From Aricia agestis (lineage: Eukaryota; Arthropoda; Insecta; Lepidoptera; Lycaenidae): a DNA stretch of 64,000 nucleotides. The DNA lies in the NCBI RefSeq assembly GCF_905147365.1, contig NC_056407.1:23419980-23483979 (forward strand). The letters are read 5' to 3'. The notes beneath the pieces were generated by a model. That model was not told the origin of the DNA. It made no database searches and was given only the letters and a program-made list of their open reading frames with translations. Shown here in pieces: positions 36,098-48,655 of this stretch (position 1 is its first letter; every line of letters begins with the position of its first letter). Position numbers and translations under genes: made by a program.

Positions 36098-36650
36098 TAG
36101 TTGGGGAGGGAAAGAGGGGATTTCGGGAGTAGCTCGAGCGTGTCAGATTAAGCTTGTATAGGCTTCCGACATATTGTGTTTAGGTATCATGGTATAGAAA
36201 TCAAATTTCTCACGTGGTGGGTAAAAATTTTTTTTTAAATGTCGTCGGATCTGTCAGATTAAGATAGGGGATGTTTAGTATACCCCAAAGGAGCTATATA
36301 AAGAGCCATATAAAGCACTAACGATTCAAAAGTTAGGTAAGCTTGTAGGGACATTTTAAAATATAAAAAAATAACGCTTCATATTTTTTTTACTAAACTT
36401 CGCAGATGTTTTATTTTGCTCTAAACTAAATGATTTAGTCGTTGTTGTCTAAAGTATATTTATAATTTACCTAAATAAGCAATTTTCTTAATATATTTTC
36501 TTTTTCAAACTTTAAAATGGCTGCAGTTTCTTAACCCACCGCTAAAATAAAAAACCCTCTTATTATTTATTTATCAGAATGTACAAAACCTACTAGGTCT
36601 CCATGACGCTCGAGTGACCACAAAAATAGCACCCTCCCCTCTTCTACTAT
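36098..36650. mobile_element. Possible inverted-repeat element
   Basis: The left GGGGAGGG...CTCGAGCGTG (36103-36142) and right CGCTCGAG...CCCTCCCC (36609-36645) segments are loosely inverted. The pairing is imperfect and no target duplication is visible. Confidence 0.3.
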
Positions 36651-38892
36651 AACTGAAAGATTATAATGATGCTGAAAAAGCAACACAAAAAGCCAATAGT
36701 AAAGAGTATACATTTAGGATAAAAGAGATTACAGTGAGAATCCTAGGTCTAGAATCGCGGAATGAGATATTTAAAACAACCAATTGGCTATGTTCCGAGA
36801 GCAGGTAGCCGCCGGGGGCGCGGTATCGCCGCACGTCGCGCCAAACATTAAAAAAAAAAGAAAAAAAAACCGAAAATGACGTTTCCAATTTTCTACTGTA
36901 GCCGGAGGCTTTCATTTTTTGCCCGGCTCGGATTCGGCTGACACGCGTGAATCGGACCACCGACTTTCCGAAACTAATTAAAATGCCTCGAACGCCCAGA
37001 ATTTTGATATTATTAAAGAGTTAGATGAAACGATACTCCCGATATATTTTGTTAAATATGATCTGAATTTTTATCGGCATTCTTGCAATAATTTAGAAGG
37101 TTCAAATTATTTTTCATTTCACAAAATTAAGGTCAAAGATTTTTCGATAAGAAAAGCTAAAAAAATCACAACAATAACGTAAAAAAATAGGAATCGAAAA
37201 GAAAGTAAAATACATTACAAAACGTTTGAGAGCAGTAATTTATAAATTATGTAATGATGTACCAATTCGGTCAGTTATCGATTATCTATCGGCTACAGTT
37301 TACGAAATTAATTATTCATAAAGATTTGAAAATATGTTTCTAACCATCGGAACTTACAGTGCTGGAAATGACGGGGCGAGGCTTCATGAAAAATTCATGT
37401 CAATCCCGACTGCGCCTCGTCGCGTCGAACAAATTGTGATAAAATCACAAGCGTCTAATCACGTTACGCTGCAGGAGAAAAACCGCCGTTCCATCTGAAT
37501 GGGAATCGCCGACGGTTCTCGGTTCACAGTCGGATTCCACCCGGTTCTTGGTTCTTAGGCGACTTCTGATTCTTAGTAACGTTTTTTAATTAAAAAAAAC
37601 TTGAGAGGTGTCATGGGACAACCGGATGAAACAAAGTTATAAAAAAACCGCCATAGAGAAATGTTAGAATTTTACATTAATTCCCGCCAGTTGAAGTCAT
37701 TGCCACATCAACGCCCTCTGCCCCTACTTCGCAGTTACTAAATAATCAAATCATTTAATTCGGGCATCAGAGGCCCATATAACAAATAGTTAATAAATAA
37801 GTGTCGGCCAAAAAGTGTCGTTACAACTTTTGCCGTCTAGCCTCCTTTCACAACGCGCGATAATACACTTAAGAATAAATATATAAGAATTAAACAGAGC
37901 GAAATTTTACTGATGCTCGGTTCGGAAACGTTTCTTTTTCTCGCATATTTTGAACATAAATGAAAAAATTCGCATAATAAGCTTTACGAATGAATAATAT
38001 GATGATAAAATAAAGCAAATCTAACGAATTGTTAGAATTATATAGAAGTGTAGATTAACTGTAGTAATTTGCAACTGCGAATATTGAAAATCTTACTAGA
38101 CGTTAACTCATCACAAACGTAACTATTTTAGTGGTAGACCATAAACTAAAATCCGTTCGCAAACCTTTTAACATTCGAAATATCAACAGCCATTTCATAC
38201 GAACACAATCCACGATCTCGACTCGTACATAGTTCAAATTTCGAACCATTAAAATTTCACAATATGTCGCCATTTTCAAAAATTCTCTCAATTCCTACTC
38301 GTGAGACATGCGGGGACATGTGCTAAAATTTTAAACACGTCTGAACAAGATCCCCAAGTTGGAAAAGCAAACGGAAACGAAAACTCCGAGTCGGTTGAAG
38401 AGAGACCATCGTAGAGCCAACATTTACAATCGAGCCGGGAAATAGGAAAAGCCCAATGAATAAAGATGTCATGCTAACTCGGGAATCACGTTTTATGTTT
38501 AATTGTAGTGAATTACATTTTTGTAATGTGTATGTTATTAATAATTAATAAAAATAACGTATTTTTTGCTGAAAACAGTTCTCTATCTAAAGTTTAAAAT
38601 AGTTATAATAATATTCATAAGAATAATATAAGGACAGATAAGTTATAAACTTAAGAACAATGATTTTCGGCGAGATGCGTAATATTATTGTTAAGTACAC
38701 GGCTGACTTCACAATTATATTACGCATTTTGCCGAATAAGAAGCTGATTACCACTGTAAATACCACATATTTTAAAGTATTTTAACCGCCTTTCAAAAAG
38801 GAGGAGGCCCGTATGATTGATGATTTTTTTTGGAACGAAGTTCATCGAAGAAGTAAATCTGAAGGCTAGACAGAACGATATTTGACCTTGAT
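36651..38892. other. Unassigned DNA
   Basis: GC-richer patches at 36800-36960 and 37360-37560 sit in AT-rich DNA. No exon or repeat recognised. Confidence 0.4.
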
Positions 38893-39253
38893 TTACCAAA
38901 GGGTAAAAACGGGACCCTATTACTAAGACTTCGATGTCTGTCTGTCCGTCTGTCTGTCAAGAACCGCTATAGCTAGATTCCTGAAATTTTCACAGGTTCT
39001 GTATATCTGTTGCCGCTATAACAACAAATACTAAAAATAAATTAAATAATAAAGGGAGGCTTCCATACAACAAACGTAATTTCTTCGCTACTTTTTGCTA
39101 GATATCAATAATGACAATAGGTAGGCACTTGAAATGTTCACAAAATATTAAAGGGGGCTCCCATACAAAAAAAAAACACATTTTTTACCTATTTTTGCTT
39201 TATAATGGTACGGAACCCTTCGTGCGCGACTCCAACACGCACTTGGCCGATTT
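38893..39253 (-). mobile_element. 'GGCCAAGTGCGAGT' family element
   Basis: From AAAGGGTAAAAACGGGACCC through GTCTGTCCGTCTGTCTGTC to GGAACCCTTCGTGCGCGACT and GCACTTGGCCGATT. It is inverted relative to 31334, and the terminal AGGGTTCCGTAC at the left is missing. Confidence 0.65.
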
Positions 39254-39670
39254 CTATTTATAATTCGTTTACGTACCAAGTTTACAGCTTCTCTTAAGTC
39301 TTAACAACGTTATATAAAGTTACAATAATCGTATTTAATTGAGAATAATTAATTAATTACAGTATAGCCGTTCGGTAGCTAAATTGATGTACTTATTTAC
39401 GAAGGATAAGGTGTACTTGATAACAAATTCTAGTAAATTGCTCCTTCAACATTGGAATTTATATGAAACTTGTTGGAGAGGACTTTTGATGTTATTTTGT
39501 CATGATGACGGCGTACTAAGTTTTATAAACAGCCGAAAATTAAGTACTCTTCATTGAAAGCTCTTCGTGAAAATATTACTGTTTATTTTTTTATTGCAAA
39601 ATTGCAATAAAAAATAAAATGCAATAAAAAAAGAAAAAAAAACTACATACACAAAAGTGTAGTTTTTTTC
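39254..39670. other. Unassigned AT-rich DNA with A/T runs
   Basis: A low-complexity A-rich/T-rich pair (39636-39672, ACTACA/TGTAGT core) directly precedes the next SINE tail. Confidence 0.4.
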
Positions 39671-39831
39671 TTTTTTTATGAAATAAGGGGTCACCTGATG
39701 GAAAGCAACTTCCGTCGCTCATGGACACTCGCAGCATCAGAAGAGCTGCAGGTGCGTTGCCGGCCTTTTAAGAGGGAATAGGGTAATAGGGGAGGGTAGG
39801 GAAGGGAATAGGGGAGGGTAGGGAAGGGAAT
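39671..39831 (-). mobile_element. SINE-like element, head missing (copy D)
   Basis: Only the LINE-matching 3' domain and the GGGAAGGGAATAGG tract are present. The copy stops at about 39831 before the head, as expected for a 5'-truncated reverse transcript. Confidence 0.8.
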
Positions 39832-40440
39832 AAGTTACTTTATTGGTATAAATTTTTACCATAATTAGCATCTTCATTTTCTTTGTTTTTTTAATGTAGC
39901 AGCATAGCAAATTGTACATACAGTATGTTGGTTACATGCATTGATAGTATTAAATCCTATGCAGATTTGATTCGTGATGCGTGGTCTACGTGTCCAGGTC
40001 TCTAATACTGTCTCCTTCGCAATTATAGGCTAGTAATTGATTTGCTTTGTATGCGGATTACCAATTAATTAGCGTGTAATGTTAGACGGGAGCGGTACTG
40101 GCGCGAACAGAAATGCTCAGTATGGTGTACAGGCGTGAACATAACGCTTAGTACAGGCGTCAACAGTTGAGTAAGACTCGAGATGTAGTGTATGCGATTA
40201 TTAAATACGCCAACATTTTGCTATTATTAAAAGTTTGAATGTCTTTACCGAGGTTGTGGGACTGATATACAATTTTGTGACGCCTAAGTGTTAGTTCAAT
40301 CTAAAACGAAACGAGACACGAGACGTACATGGCGACAAAGTAATAAAATTTTTAAATGTAAGCCTTCATTTTATCATGTTATTGGAACTTATTGAATAAT
40401 AATAATATCTATGATAATATAATAATGATAATATCTATGG
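39832..40440. other. Unassigned DNA ending in an AATAAT/GATAAT-rich tract
   Basis: The tract at 40397-40440 is probably the 3' tail of the adjacent minus-strand SINE. Confidence 0.45.
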
Positions 40441-40695
40441 ACGCTTCGCACCACGTCAGTCTGGCCCCGTGGTAAGTACCTGAAGGCTTGTGTTACAGGT
40501 ACCAGACAACGGAAATATATTTAATACTTTTATACTATACATATATTTAAGATTTTTATTATATGATACACATATTTAATACACATCCATGACTCAGGAA
40601 CTTATGAAAACTTTTTGTTCCGTCGGCGGGATTCGAACCCGCGACCTCCGGCTTGAGCTGCCAACGCGCTCACCACTGAGCCACAGTCGTCGTCA
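40441..40695 (-). mobile_element. tRNA-derived SINE (copy 1) with intact pol III boxes
   Basis: On the minus strand the head has an A box TGGCTCAGTGGT (40683-40672) and a consensus B box GGTTCGAATCC (40639-40629). The body ends GGGGCCAGACTGACGTGG. The 3' tail is an ATT-type repeat. Copies 2 (58562) and 3 (63391) share head and body. Confidence 0.85.
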
Positions 40696-41082
40696 ATAGA
40701 ATCGAATAGAATTGAATTTATTTATTTCCAAGGTTACAAGGTTAATTTTTTCTTATTCTCGTTTTACTGTGACCTGACCTTTAGGTACTGAATATTTATT
40801 TATTTCAGTCAACTAAATAGTAACACTATGAGATATTACAATAAAAAGACTGTTAAACTTTTATTAACCGCCAATGTGTAAATGTTTCTCGGTATAAGTT
40901 AACTTGTATTCGGTCAAAGCATAGTTGAAGTAACATAATCCTCGAATGATTTTGTGAACTTATGCACAAGACACAAGGACTTACGCTCAAGCTGCCCTCT
41001 TGATATTCATGCGAGAGAAATATATTTAGACCATAATATTATTCAGAACTATTAGACTACTGTAATTATTATATGACTACTA
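40696..41082. other. Unassigned AT-rich DNA
   Basis: GAATTTATTTATTTCCAAGG near 40715 resembles a LINE tail but no element follows clearly. Confidence 0.4.
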
Positions 41083-41294
41083 TTTTATTTATTTATTTAT
41101 TATGAAAACCAACAGCTTACATGCTTAAAAAAAATTACATAGAGCGTTTAACAAACAATAAAGCCAATAACAGGTTTCCCATATATAACTATTATGTAGT
41201 ACAAACTAAAACCTTAAAATAATAAAGGCACATTAATATTCATATTGAAAGTTAAAAGTCTAGAAAGAAGAGGCTGGTCGAGAAATTTAACCAG

Positions 41295-41486
41295 TATAGG
41301 GCTCTTGGATATCTCTAGTGGCGCGGCGAGTGGCAGATTCAGGCAACACGTATCCGTCAGAGTGCGATCAGCAAAAAAGTGCAGTGACTTGTATGAGAAT
41401 TATATGAGAAAAGCGGTCACGAGTTTCCGCCGTCAACCGACCCGCGGCGTTGCCGTAGCTTAGCAACGATATCCAAGAGGCCTATA
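41295..41486. mobile_element. MITE with TATAGGSCTCTTGGATATC ends
   Basis: TATAGGGCTCTTGGATATC (41295) and GATATCCAAGAGGCCTATA (41486) are inverted with one mismatch in 19. The GC-rich interior gives an open frame of 72 codons without motifs. Confidence 0.7.
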
Positions 41487-41518
41487 GCACAACAGTTACT
41501 GTTAAGTTCATAGACTTA

Positions 41519-41676
41519 CGGCCGTTCCCAATATTTGATCTATCTCTGGTTTTGCCCTACTAGAGATAGGAATAGCTCACAATTGACATAAAATATATGT
41601 CTCTAATGTCTAATGTGAGCTATTCCTATCTCTAGTAGGGCAAAACCAGAGATAGATCAAATATTGGGAACGGCCG
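41519..41676. mobile_element. MITE with perfect 64-bp arms and TTA duplication
   Basis: The palindrome runs 41518-41581 and 41614-41677 with no mismatch around a 32-base loop. The element itself is CGGCCGTTCCCAATATTT... bounded by TTA (41516-41518 and 41677-41679). The TTA duplication suggests PIF/Harbinger. Confidence 0.9.
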
Positions 41677-41864
41677 TTAATACATCACATAATATTCAAA
41701 CCTTTTTTATTTTTAATAAGACTTTAATGTTACCATGCAGGTTTTAATAATATCGAGGTGTTTTAAGTTGTGTTTTATGTAAGTATTTGATTTAAATTAT
41801 ATTAACTAATTTGAATTAATTTTAATTAAGAAGACTGGTGCAAGCAATAATATTATTTCTTTAG

Positions 41865-42440
41865 TCATAATTTCAGGCTTTTTACCGAATTTATTACTTG
41901 GATTCTAAATTTAGCCTTAGAGTGAGAAAATAAGTCAATATTACTGAAATGCTTATTAAATACATGAGTGATACGTGTTAGGACAGAATTTTGTGCGTAA
42001 TTTGTTTGATGCAAAGGAACATGCACCAGTAAGAACTGGTTCGGTATTTTGGGGTTCGAAATGAAATTTGAGATACAAGGTGTGGACAATCTATTCTATT
42101 TTTTAAAATATCGTAAAGAAAGCCCATATCCAGGACAATACGCCTCTGCTCTGAAGTTAGCAGATTGTGTGAATCACAGGAATCTTCATAAGTTTCCGGC
42201 TTTTATAGTTCAGGTGATTAATAAACTTCTTTTGTATTCACTCTAGTCGGCTTTTATAGATAATGTAGTGTGGAGACCAAATAGGACAACTATATTCTAG
42301 AATACTCCTGACATAAGCTGAGTAGACTGTTTTATCACAGTAAATTATTTTTATTTTTTTATTTTTATATATTTGGGTTCTACAAACTTTATAAGCAAGG
42401 AGAGCCTGTAAGACCAGTAGTCTCATATGTAACTGCACCG
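41865..42440 (-). pseudogene. LINE ORF2 C-terminal fragment
   Basis: Two minus-strand frames carry LINE reverse transcriptase C-domain peptides. The first (42440-42238) has YSAYVRSILEYSCPIWSPHY, equivalent to the LEYCSSVWSPYY block of the LINE at 222-878. The second (42089-41865) has a typical late segment, TNYAQNSVLTRITHVFNKHF, then a basic end. Between them the reading frame is broken, and 42363-42440 does not fit the family, so an insertion or frameshift has occurred. The catalytic domain is missing and it is not functional. Confidence 0.65.
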
Positions 42441-43082
42441 GCATACAAGTTGGCCAACAAAGCTAATATAATTTTTAAAAATCTGACAAAATTTCATCCA
42501 AAATATACAATATATGACAGTCTTGACTTAATAATTTTATTAAAAGATGTCGAAGTCCCAGAAAACGCAGTTTTTTTTATAATATTGACATTGGCATTAC
42601 TTTGACATGATTTATATAAATATTGACATTTTATGAATTGTTATTATAATATTATTATTTATTAATTATAGTTAAAGGACATTTAAATTGAATTTTTGAT
42701 CTATTTAATGTTAGTTATAAATCAAAAAATTAAATTGTTTTATAATTTAATTTTTTGACCTATTTTATATTTATGTTGCTATTTAAGTACAACTCCTATT
42801 TTAGTCATCAAAGGTTTTACATTTAAAAATTTAATTTGTAATTTTTTTTTGGTAGAAGAAGTGGTTTTTGGTAGAAAATTGTACTAAATGGTAGAAATTT
42901 TTCATGATGCTGACAACCCTATTTTTGTTTACCAATTTTTTAAAAATTTAAAATTACCTGCACTACACCTGATGATGATTTTATCGAAACCGGTCGTGTG
43001 AAACATAATTGTAATAAAATAAATTAATAAAAGTGGAAAAAGTGCATGAAAAGTGCATGAAAAGTGTATGTTATTACTGTGA
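42441..43082. other. Unassigned AT-rich DNA
   Basis: Includes an inverted AAATTAAATTGTTTTATAAT-type segment near 42728-42760. Nothing else recognised. Confidence 0.4.
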
Positions 43083-43355
43083 TTTTTTTTTATAAAATAA
43101 GGGGGCAAACGAGCAAACGGGTCACCTGATGGAAAGCAACTTCCATCGCCCATGGACACTCGCAGCATCAGAAGAGCTGCAGGTGCATTGCCGGCCTTTT
43201 AAGAGGGAATTGGGTAATAGGGGAGGGTAGGGATGGGAAGGGAATAGGGGAGGGTAGGGAAGGGAATTTTTTGTGAGACGCCGGTTTTCTGTGAGAACGT
43301 GGTATTTCTCCGGTCAAGCCGACCCATTCGTGCCGAAGCATGGCTCTCCCACGTA
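43083..43355 (-). mobile_element. SINE-like element, internally deleted (copy E)
   Basis: Tail, 3' domain and GGGAAGGG tract are present and the head ends CTCTCCCACGTA. The stretch with GGGCCTCCGGTAAACTCACT and the AGCGCAAGCGCT palindrome is missing at about 43267. Confidence 0.85.
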
Positions 43356-44152
43356 CAATTTAATAACAAACTACCCTTTTGCTTAAGCCCCACACATATT
43401 TCTTCCCCTTTGAGGCAAATATTGTACATTCACGAAAATAATGCTCCGAAATGAAATAAACATTGGTATACAGCGCAATTTGAGGAACAAAACGTACTAA
43501 TGTGGGGCGTATTATTATGAATAATAAAAATCTGCAGATGAGTATCATAAAGTGATGTTATAGAACTAAATGGGGGAAAAGCTCCCTGAGGAATGGGGTG
43601 TGTGCGTCTGTGATCACTGCTACACTGGATGTGACGTTGAGTTTAATAAGTTACAAACGTTTTTAGATAATTATTAGGGTCAATTCAGACCGCAACGTGA
43701 AGCGTAGATGCATTTCAATTGCGAACTAGTTGCATTGAAGCCTCTTTTAGGAACGTTTTGTGCTAAATTTCATCCTAAAAATTTTTAAAATTGTACGAAA
43801 ACTTTATTCAAAAGTAATCTACTGTACTAACAAATATTGCAACAAAAATCATAGGAAAAATTGAAAAAAAAAAAAGACAAAAATAATGTTTATCGCTTCC
43901 AGCGTGGGCTTTATTCGAAATATCTTCTCTCTGGGGCCACAAGTAAATTCAATCTGTAGCCCGCACTCCCAAATCACCTGAACACTTTCCGAAGCAGGCA
44001 TTAGGTTTGGGAGAAAATCGCATTTGGGTACATTTGCCATCATCTCGCAGTACTTTTCATTTTTTTTGCTATAATTTAAGGAGTACTACGAGTATAGAGT
44101 TGGAATATAGATTTTTACCTACTGTATATATGTAGAAAAATTTTTGTTTGCA
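43356..44152. other. Unassigned DNA with a half MITE at 43675-43745
   Basis: TTAGGGTCAATTCAGACCGC followed by GCGTAGATGCATTT is one end of the family at 8626 and 52244. The other end is absent. Confidence 0.5.
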
Positions 44153-44302
44153 TCTATAAATATAAAAATGGATTTTCAATTGTGTTAGTAACGCGCTTAT
44201 AACCCGAAAACGGCTGAACGGATTGGGCTAATTTTAGTCTTAAAATATTCGTAGAAGTACAGGGAAGGTTTTAAAGTGACACAAGTTCACCGGGACAGCT
44301 AG
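44153..44302 (+). mobile_element. Short non-autonomous Helitron
   Basis: A|TCTATAAATATAAAAATGG to CACCGGGACAGCTAG|T, 150 bp. The body has AACGGCTGAACGGATT. The terminal hairpin is weak. Confidence 0.65.
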
Positions 44303-45041
44303 TAATTAATATACATATAATATTAGGTTCGCAAAGTAATGGATCAATTTTGATTTTTGCAACTATCTAGAGTTCCACTTAGAATAACTTAGGGGTACTT
44401 TTTATCACAAGAAAATGTAAAGTTTCCTCACGATTTGATTTACGTAAACATCGGATGTGTTTAAAGACATAAAAACTATAAAATATACTCGGAAGCAGAT
44501 TTGTTGGAGGCCATTTTGAAAGCTAAAAAGCGCGCAGTGCCCCTACAGACCTAATATATCTCTCTTTGTCCTGTTCAATGTAGACGAAGGAACGGTAGTG
44601 GCATACTGATGTGTTACTTTTAAAATTTATTATCAACTCCGGCCGCATAGGGCTGACCGGCTTTATTAAGGCCGTATCGATGTACATTCATCTTCATTAT
44701 CTACTGCTCTGTCGATACTTTTATATTTTTTGTATTTTGTATTAAAATATATTTTTCAATCATATAATTTTATTGTACCAATATTTTTCTAATAACCTGT
44801 TTGAGTTTTTTGGCAGAAATATTTCTATGAATCACTAGCGATTTTGATTGGGTAACGTCAACATGCGCCAACCAATCGACGGCTCTATTGAGAAGATAAG
44901 CTCCTTTCAAAAATATTTTTATAGAACTAGTAATAAACTACATACACAATGACAGAATAATATAAATGATAAAATGTAATGCACAATAATTTAAAACCTT
45001 CATATCTTGTAATAACTTAATCTTATTCGTTTTAGTTTAAA
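44303..45041. other. Unassigned DNA
   Basis: No feature recognised. Confidence 0.4.
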
Positions 45042-45428
45042 CTAGCTATTTGACCGAGCTTTGCTCGGTATTCGATAAGACACGAATAAAATGACATTTT
45101 CTAAAAATCATTCCTAGCTAGATCGATTTATCGCCCCAGAAACCCCCTATATACTAAATTTCATAAAAATCGTTGGAGCCGATTCCGAGATTCCAATTAT
45201 ATGTATATATAATATATACAAGAATTGCTCGTTTAAAGATACTTGATAAATTCGATAAAACACGAATAAAATGTCATTTTCTAAAAGTGATTCCTAGCTA
45301 GATCGATTTATCGCCCCCGAAACCCCCTTTATACTAAATTTCATGAAGATCGTTTGAGCCGATTCCGAGATTTCAATTATATATAATATATATCTATATA
45401 CAAGAATTGCTCGTTTAAAGATATAAGA
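45042..45428 (-). mobile_element. Helitron with tandemly duplicated body
   Basis: Same family as 4339-4544. CTAG (45042-45045) and the ACCGAGC/GCTCGGT hairpin occur once. The body ending in the 5' terminus (TTTAAACGAGCAATTCTTG) occurs twice, at about 45060-45241 and 45250-45428; only the outer copy keeps the full TCTTATATC start. Confidence 0.8.
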
Positions 45429-47097
45429 TTAATAATTACATTTCAAACTTCAACTCCTTATAAAACCCATTACATGAAGTAACAAAGAAAGTCCATCAGA
45501 CGTTGCTTTACAATATCGATAAGTAAAATGACATCGTAACATCACTGTCAGTGTACGTCGGTGAATAAGGAGTAATGAGTTTTCTTTTGCGATGCGCCAC
45601 CTGCCTTCTGGTCTCGCCGACGCCTCGACGACTCAACTAAATAAGATTAAAATGATTTTTGTTCAACTACTCCTTTTTCTGCATTCACCGAGGAAATTCT
45701 TTTGAAGTCGCGATGTTTGCCGACATTCGAGTGTTTAACCTTACCCCTTTTTATCGAGATTAAGACGTTTTTTGTTTACTTCGAGAAATCGTCAACATAA
45801 ATGGAGGAATCAAGCGAGGATATCAGGCGAAGATATCAAAGGGCTTTATCGTTACATTTTTGGCTTGTGTTCATTGTGTTTTCTCTGTTTGCAAACTTGA
45901 CTGAGTTTCTCGGAAAAGTAAACGAAATATATTTTTTGACAATTTATAGACTTATATAGATTAGGGTATTAAAATAAATTATTAAGTGAAAATTCGAAGT
46001 GATAAAAAAATTAATGAAATATAAAATCCATTCCGTTCGAAATTACAAAAAGCGGGGACCAGATAATTATACAATTTTTCCGAAATTGTTCTTTAAAAGC
46101 ATAGAAGTTGGAACCGACCATAGCCTACTGGCTACATTTGGGTACATTTGCCATCATCAGCATCATCAGCAGGTACTCCTGCAACTTAGGCATAGTTGTA
46201 GAGTGTAGAGCTAGTAAATGAACAAACTAGAATGATGCTAAGTTGCCCAAATCATGGCAATCAAGGCCGACTCTGATTTGTCGACGCGAGGATTAAAATG
46301 GTAATGACTCTCATTCAGGTTGTAATTCGGTCCTCATTCACCAAATTTCCTAACGAATTATTGTTGTTTAGTACTGTAATAACTTGAAATTATTAATCGT
46401 ATTCAAATTATTACCGAAATTTTACCTTTGGATTATAAAATTTAATTTTTGGGCTTTTTTAATAGCTACGGCCCTATAGTTACATCAGTTCATAAAAATC
46501 GAAATTTTAAATGTATAGTTTACACTGGAAAACAAATTAAGCTGTTTCTTACTTCAAACATGGATTAAATGTACAAAATGTAAACGAGCATCGTAATATT
46601 CACGCGTAGAGAGTGCTAGACAGTAGACAGGATACTGACACAGATATAGAGATTTTATGCTAACATAAAACGCTCCAAGATTAAAATTATTACCGCCGCT
46701 ATCAATATCAGACGCATTGGAATTCCCAGATAATGCTATTTTGCATGGAATCCGCTTTTAGTACGACGCCGCGACGCCGCTCCGACAGCGACCATTTGTA
46801 AACTATTTGTATGCAAGCGGCGGGACTCGACTCACTTTTCTTACTTCCCTGACGAGATGGGACAGAACGCAGCTATTACTTAGAGACGTACATTCCGAAC
46901 TTAACCTGTTTCAGGAATCGGCGAAACTGATAGAGTAATATTTAGGTGTCTTCGTAAATCTCTTGCATGTCTATCGCCAAATAGGAATTATATACTCATG
47001 TGTTTCATTCGGGTATCATCTTTTGTAATTTCGTCAACAAGAAACAGAAGTTCTTAAACTTACTTTTTTTCGTTATCGTACAATCTAGACTGGTCAA
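45429..47097. other. Unassigned DNA
   Basis: Contains at 46135-46158 an exact 24-base match to 44021-44044. GC-richer patches lie near 45590 and 46750-46860. No gene recognised. Confidence 0.4.
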
Positions 47098-47406
47098 ATC
47101 CCTTATAGTCATTACGTCGGAAAAATCGGATTAGAAATGCAAATGAACCGAGAAAATGGATGATAATCTGAAATAAATTAATTGAATTGAATTGAGATTG
47201 TCGACCAAAATAACCTTGTGGGTTTTCCGTCATCTTGAAAAAGGGTTAAATTCAGTTTTTTTATCATAACTCCACAATAGTTACTCCAACATAGTTTATA
47301 CCCACCGAGATACGATTTTTTTTAATTATTTTTTTATTATAAATATCCAAAATTTGGCTTTCTCGGTTCATTTGCATTTCCAAATGTATATAATGACTGG
47401 AGTATT
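47098..47406. mobile_element. MITE-like inverted-repeat element with octamer motifs
   Basis: AAATGCAAATGAACCGAGAA (47137) and its reverse complement (about 47358-47378) lie in arms of about 45-50 bp that also share ATAGTCATTA / TAATGACTGG ends. Each arm holds the POU octamer ATGCAAAT. No coding. Confidence 0.65.
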
Positions 47407-48330
47407 AGCCTAAATTTGTAAAATGTGCTCTAATTTGTCAGTAACCGTGATGATGGAAGCCTTAATTATAAATTATGATATAAACATTAAACAAATTAAC
47501 TTTTCCGATACTCCCTCGTCGTCAAAAAGTAATAATATTTATAAAATGCTATAAATCACAAACCCGAACAAAATTAAAAGCAAATTAAATTTATCAGGAA
47601 TTTTTAAAAAGGGACTACCATGTTTTATTACTTAAACGGCTCGCCTTTGTGCAATTTTATAATATTTTACGATCACAAGAAAATAATGTCGAATATTGTT
47701 TTATTGAGAAAATAATTATGAAGGGCCCTCCATTTTATCGACTAATTAATTTTGGGGAAAGAAAAATAAATATAATTTTGAAATTAATTAGGTGATTTTA
47801 CGAGCTTTTAATTTAGGAAAATTATCGTTTTGTTGTTAGTACTGTAAATTAAATTAATATTTGGTAAATTGAATTCGTAGTTTATGGACATCATCACTTA
47901 AATTCTGATCTGTTAGGGACGTATACTCGTTATTATTGAACGGTCTTAGCCTTCAGTCAACGCACCAATATATTCTTACATTATTACGATACGACTAGCT
48001 ATGATGACGTGTTTACTCACGAAAAATTACAATAAACGGCTCATAAATATAAATAAAAGTTTACGTGTCCACGAGAATTTCAAAATTTCGTGTAACTTGG
48101 CAAAGATTTCACATAAATAACAATGTCCTTTAAGGAAGTGATATAGCGTTTACGAGATATTTAAGTGCTATTGTAGTTTTCGTCTCGCATTTCACTGTTT
48201 ATGGCTTAAGCTATAAAATGCATCGAAGGCAATGGTGTTGTATGATAGTTTCCTTAGTGCGCTCACGAGACGGGTGACCATTTTCTGTAGACTGAATGTC
48301 TACATCATTCGAAGGATGCAGTCGCCATGT
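47407..48330. other. Unassigned AT-rich DNA
   Basis: No feature recognised. Confidence 0.4.
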
Positions 48331-48376
48331 ACCATCAAAGAAATTGATTCGTAGGCAATTGACGGACCATAAAGTT

Positions 48377-48589
48377 TGTTGAGGAAAATGGTTGGGAAAA
48401 TAAACACTTGATGAGATTAATTCAGATTATATTTTTCAAGAGCACAGTCGTACATACCATCGCAAAGGTTGAGCCAAGAGCGAGAGCTATCATTTTTGAC
48501 ATTCTACAAAATGATAATGACAGCTGACATTTTACTTTTTTTATAATTAAATTCTAAGGAGATTGCGTTCATTAGTTACATTTCCAACA
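48377..48589 (-). repeat. copia 3' LTR
   Basis: 213 bp, identical to the 5' LTR except one base near the end opposite the primer site (ATTCTAAGG here, ATACTAAGG there). Confidence 0.95.
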
Positions 48590-48655
48590 CTGGCCCTTGA
48601 ACGCAAGCTCAGATACATTGACTAATACTTATTTACATTATTATTATCAATCTAG

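Larger units (their letters stand above)
41083..42440 (-). mobile_element. LINE remnant with two inserted MITEs
   Basis: Minus strand: a TTTA-type tail at 41085-41102 and the ORF2 C-terminal remnant at 41865-42440. The MITEs at 41295 and 41519 sit between them, probably in its 3' region. The layout resembles the LINE at 37-1690, but continuity across the MITEs is inferred. Confidence 0.55.

Noticed and set aside
40629..40683. Possible tRNA gene (good A and B boxes)
   Set aside because: There is no complete cloverleaf or acceptor stem pairing. The sequence recurs with a shared non-tRNA body at 58562 and 63391, so it is a SINE head.
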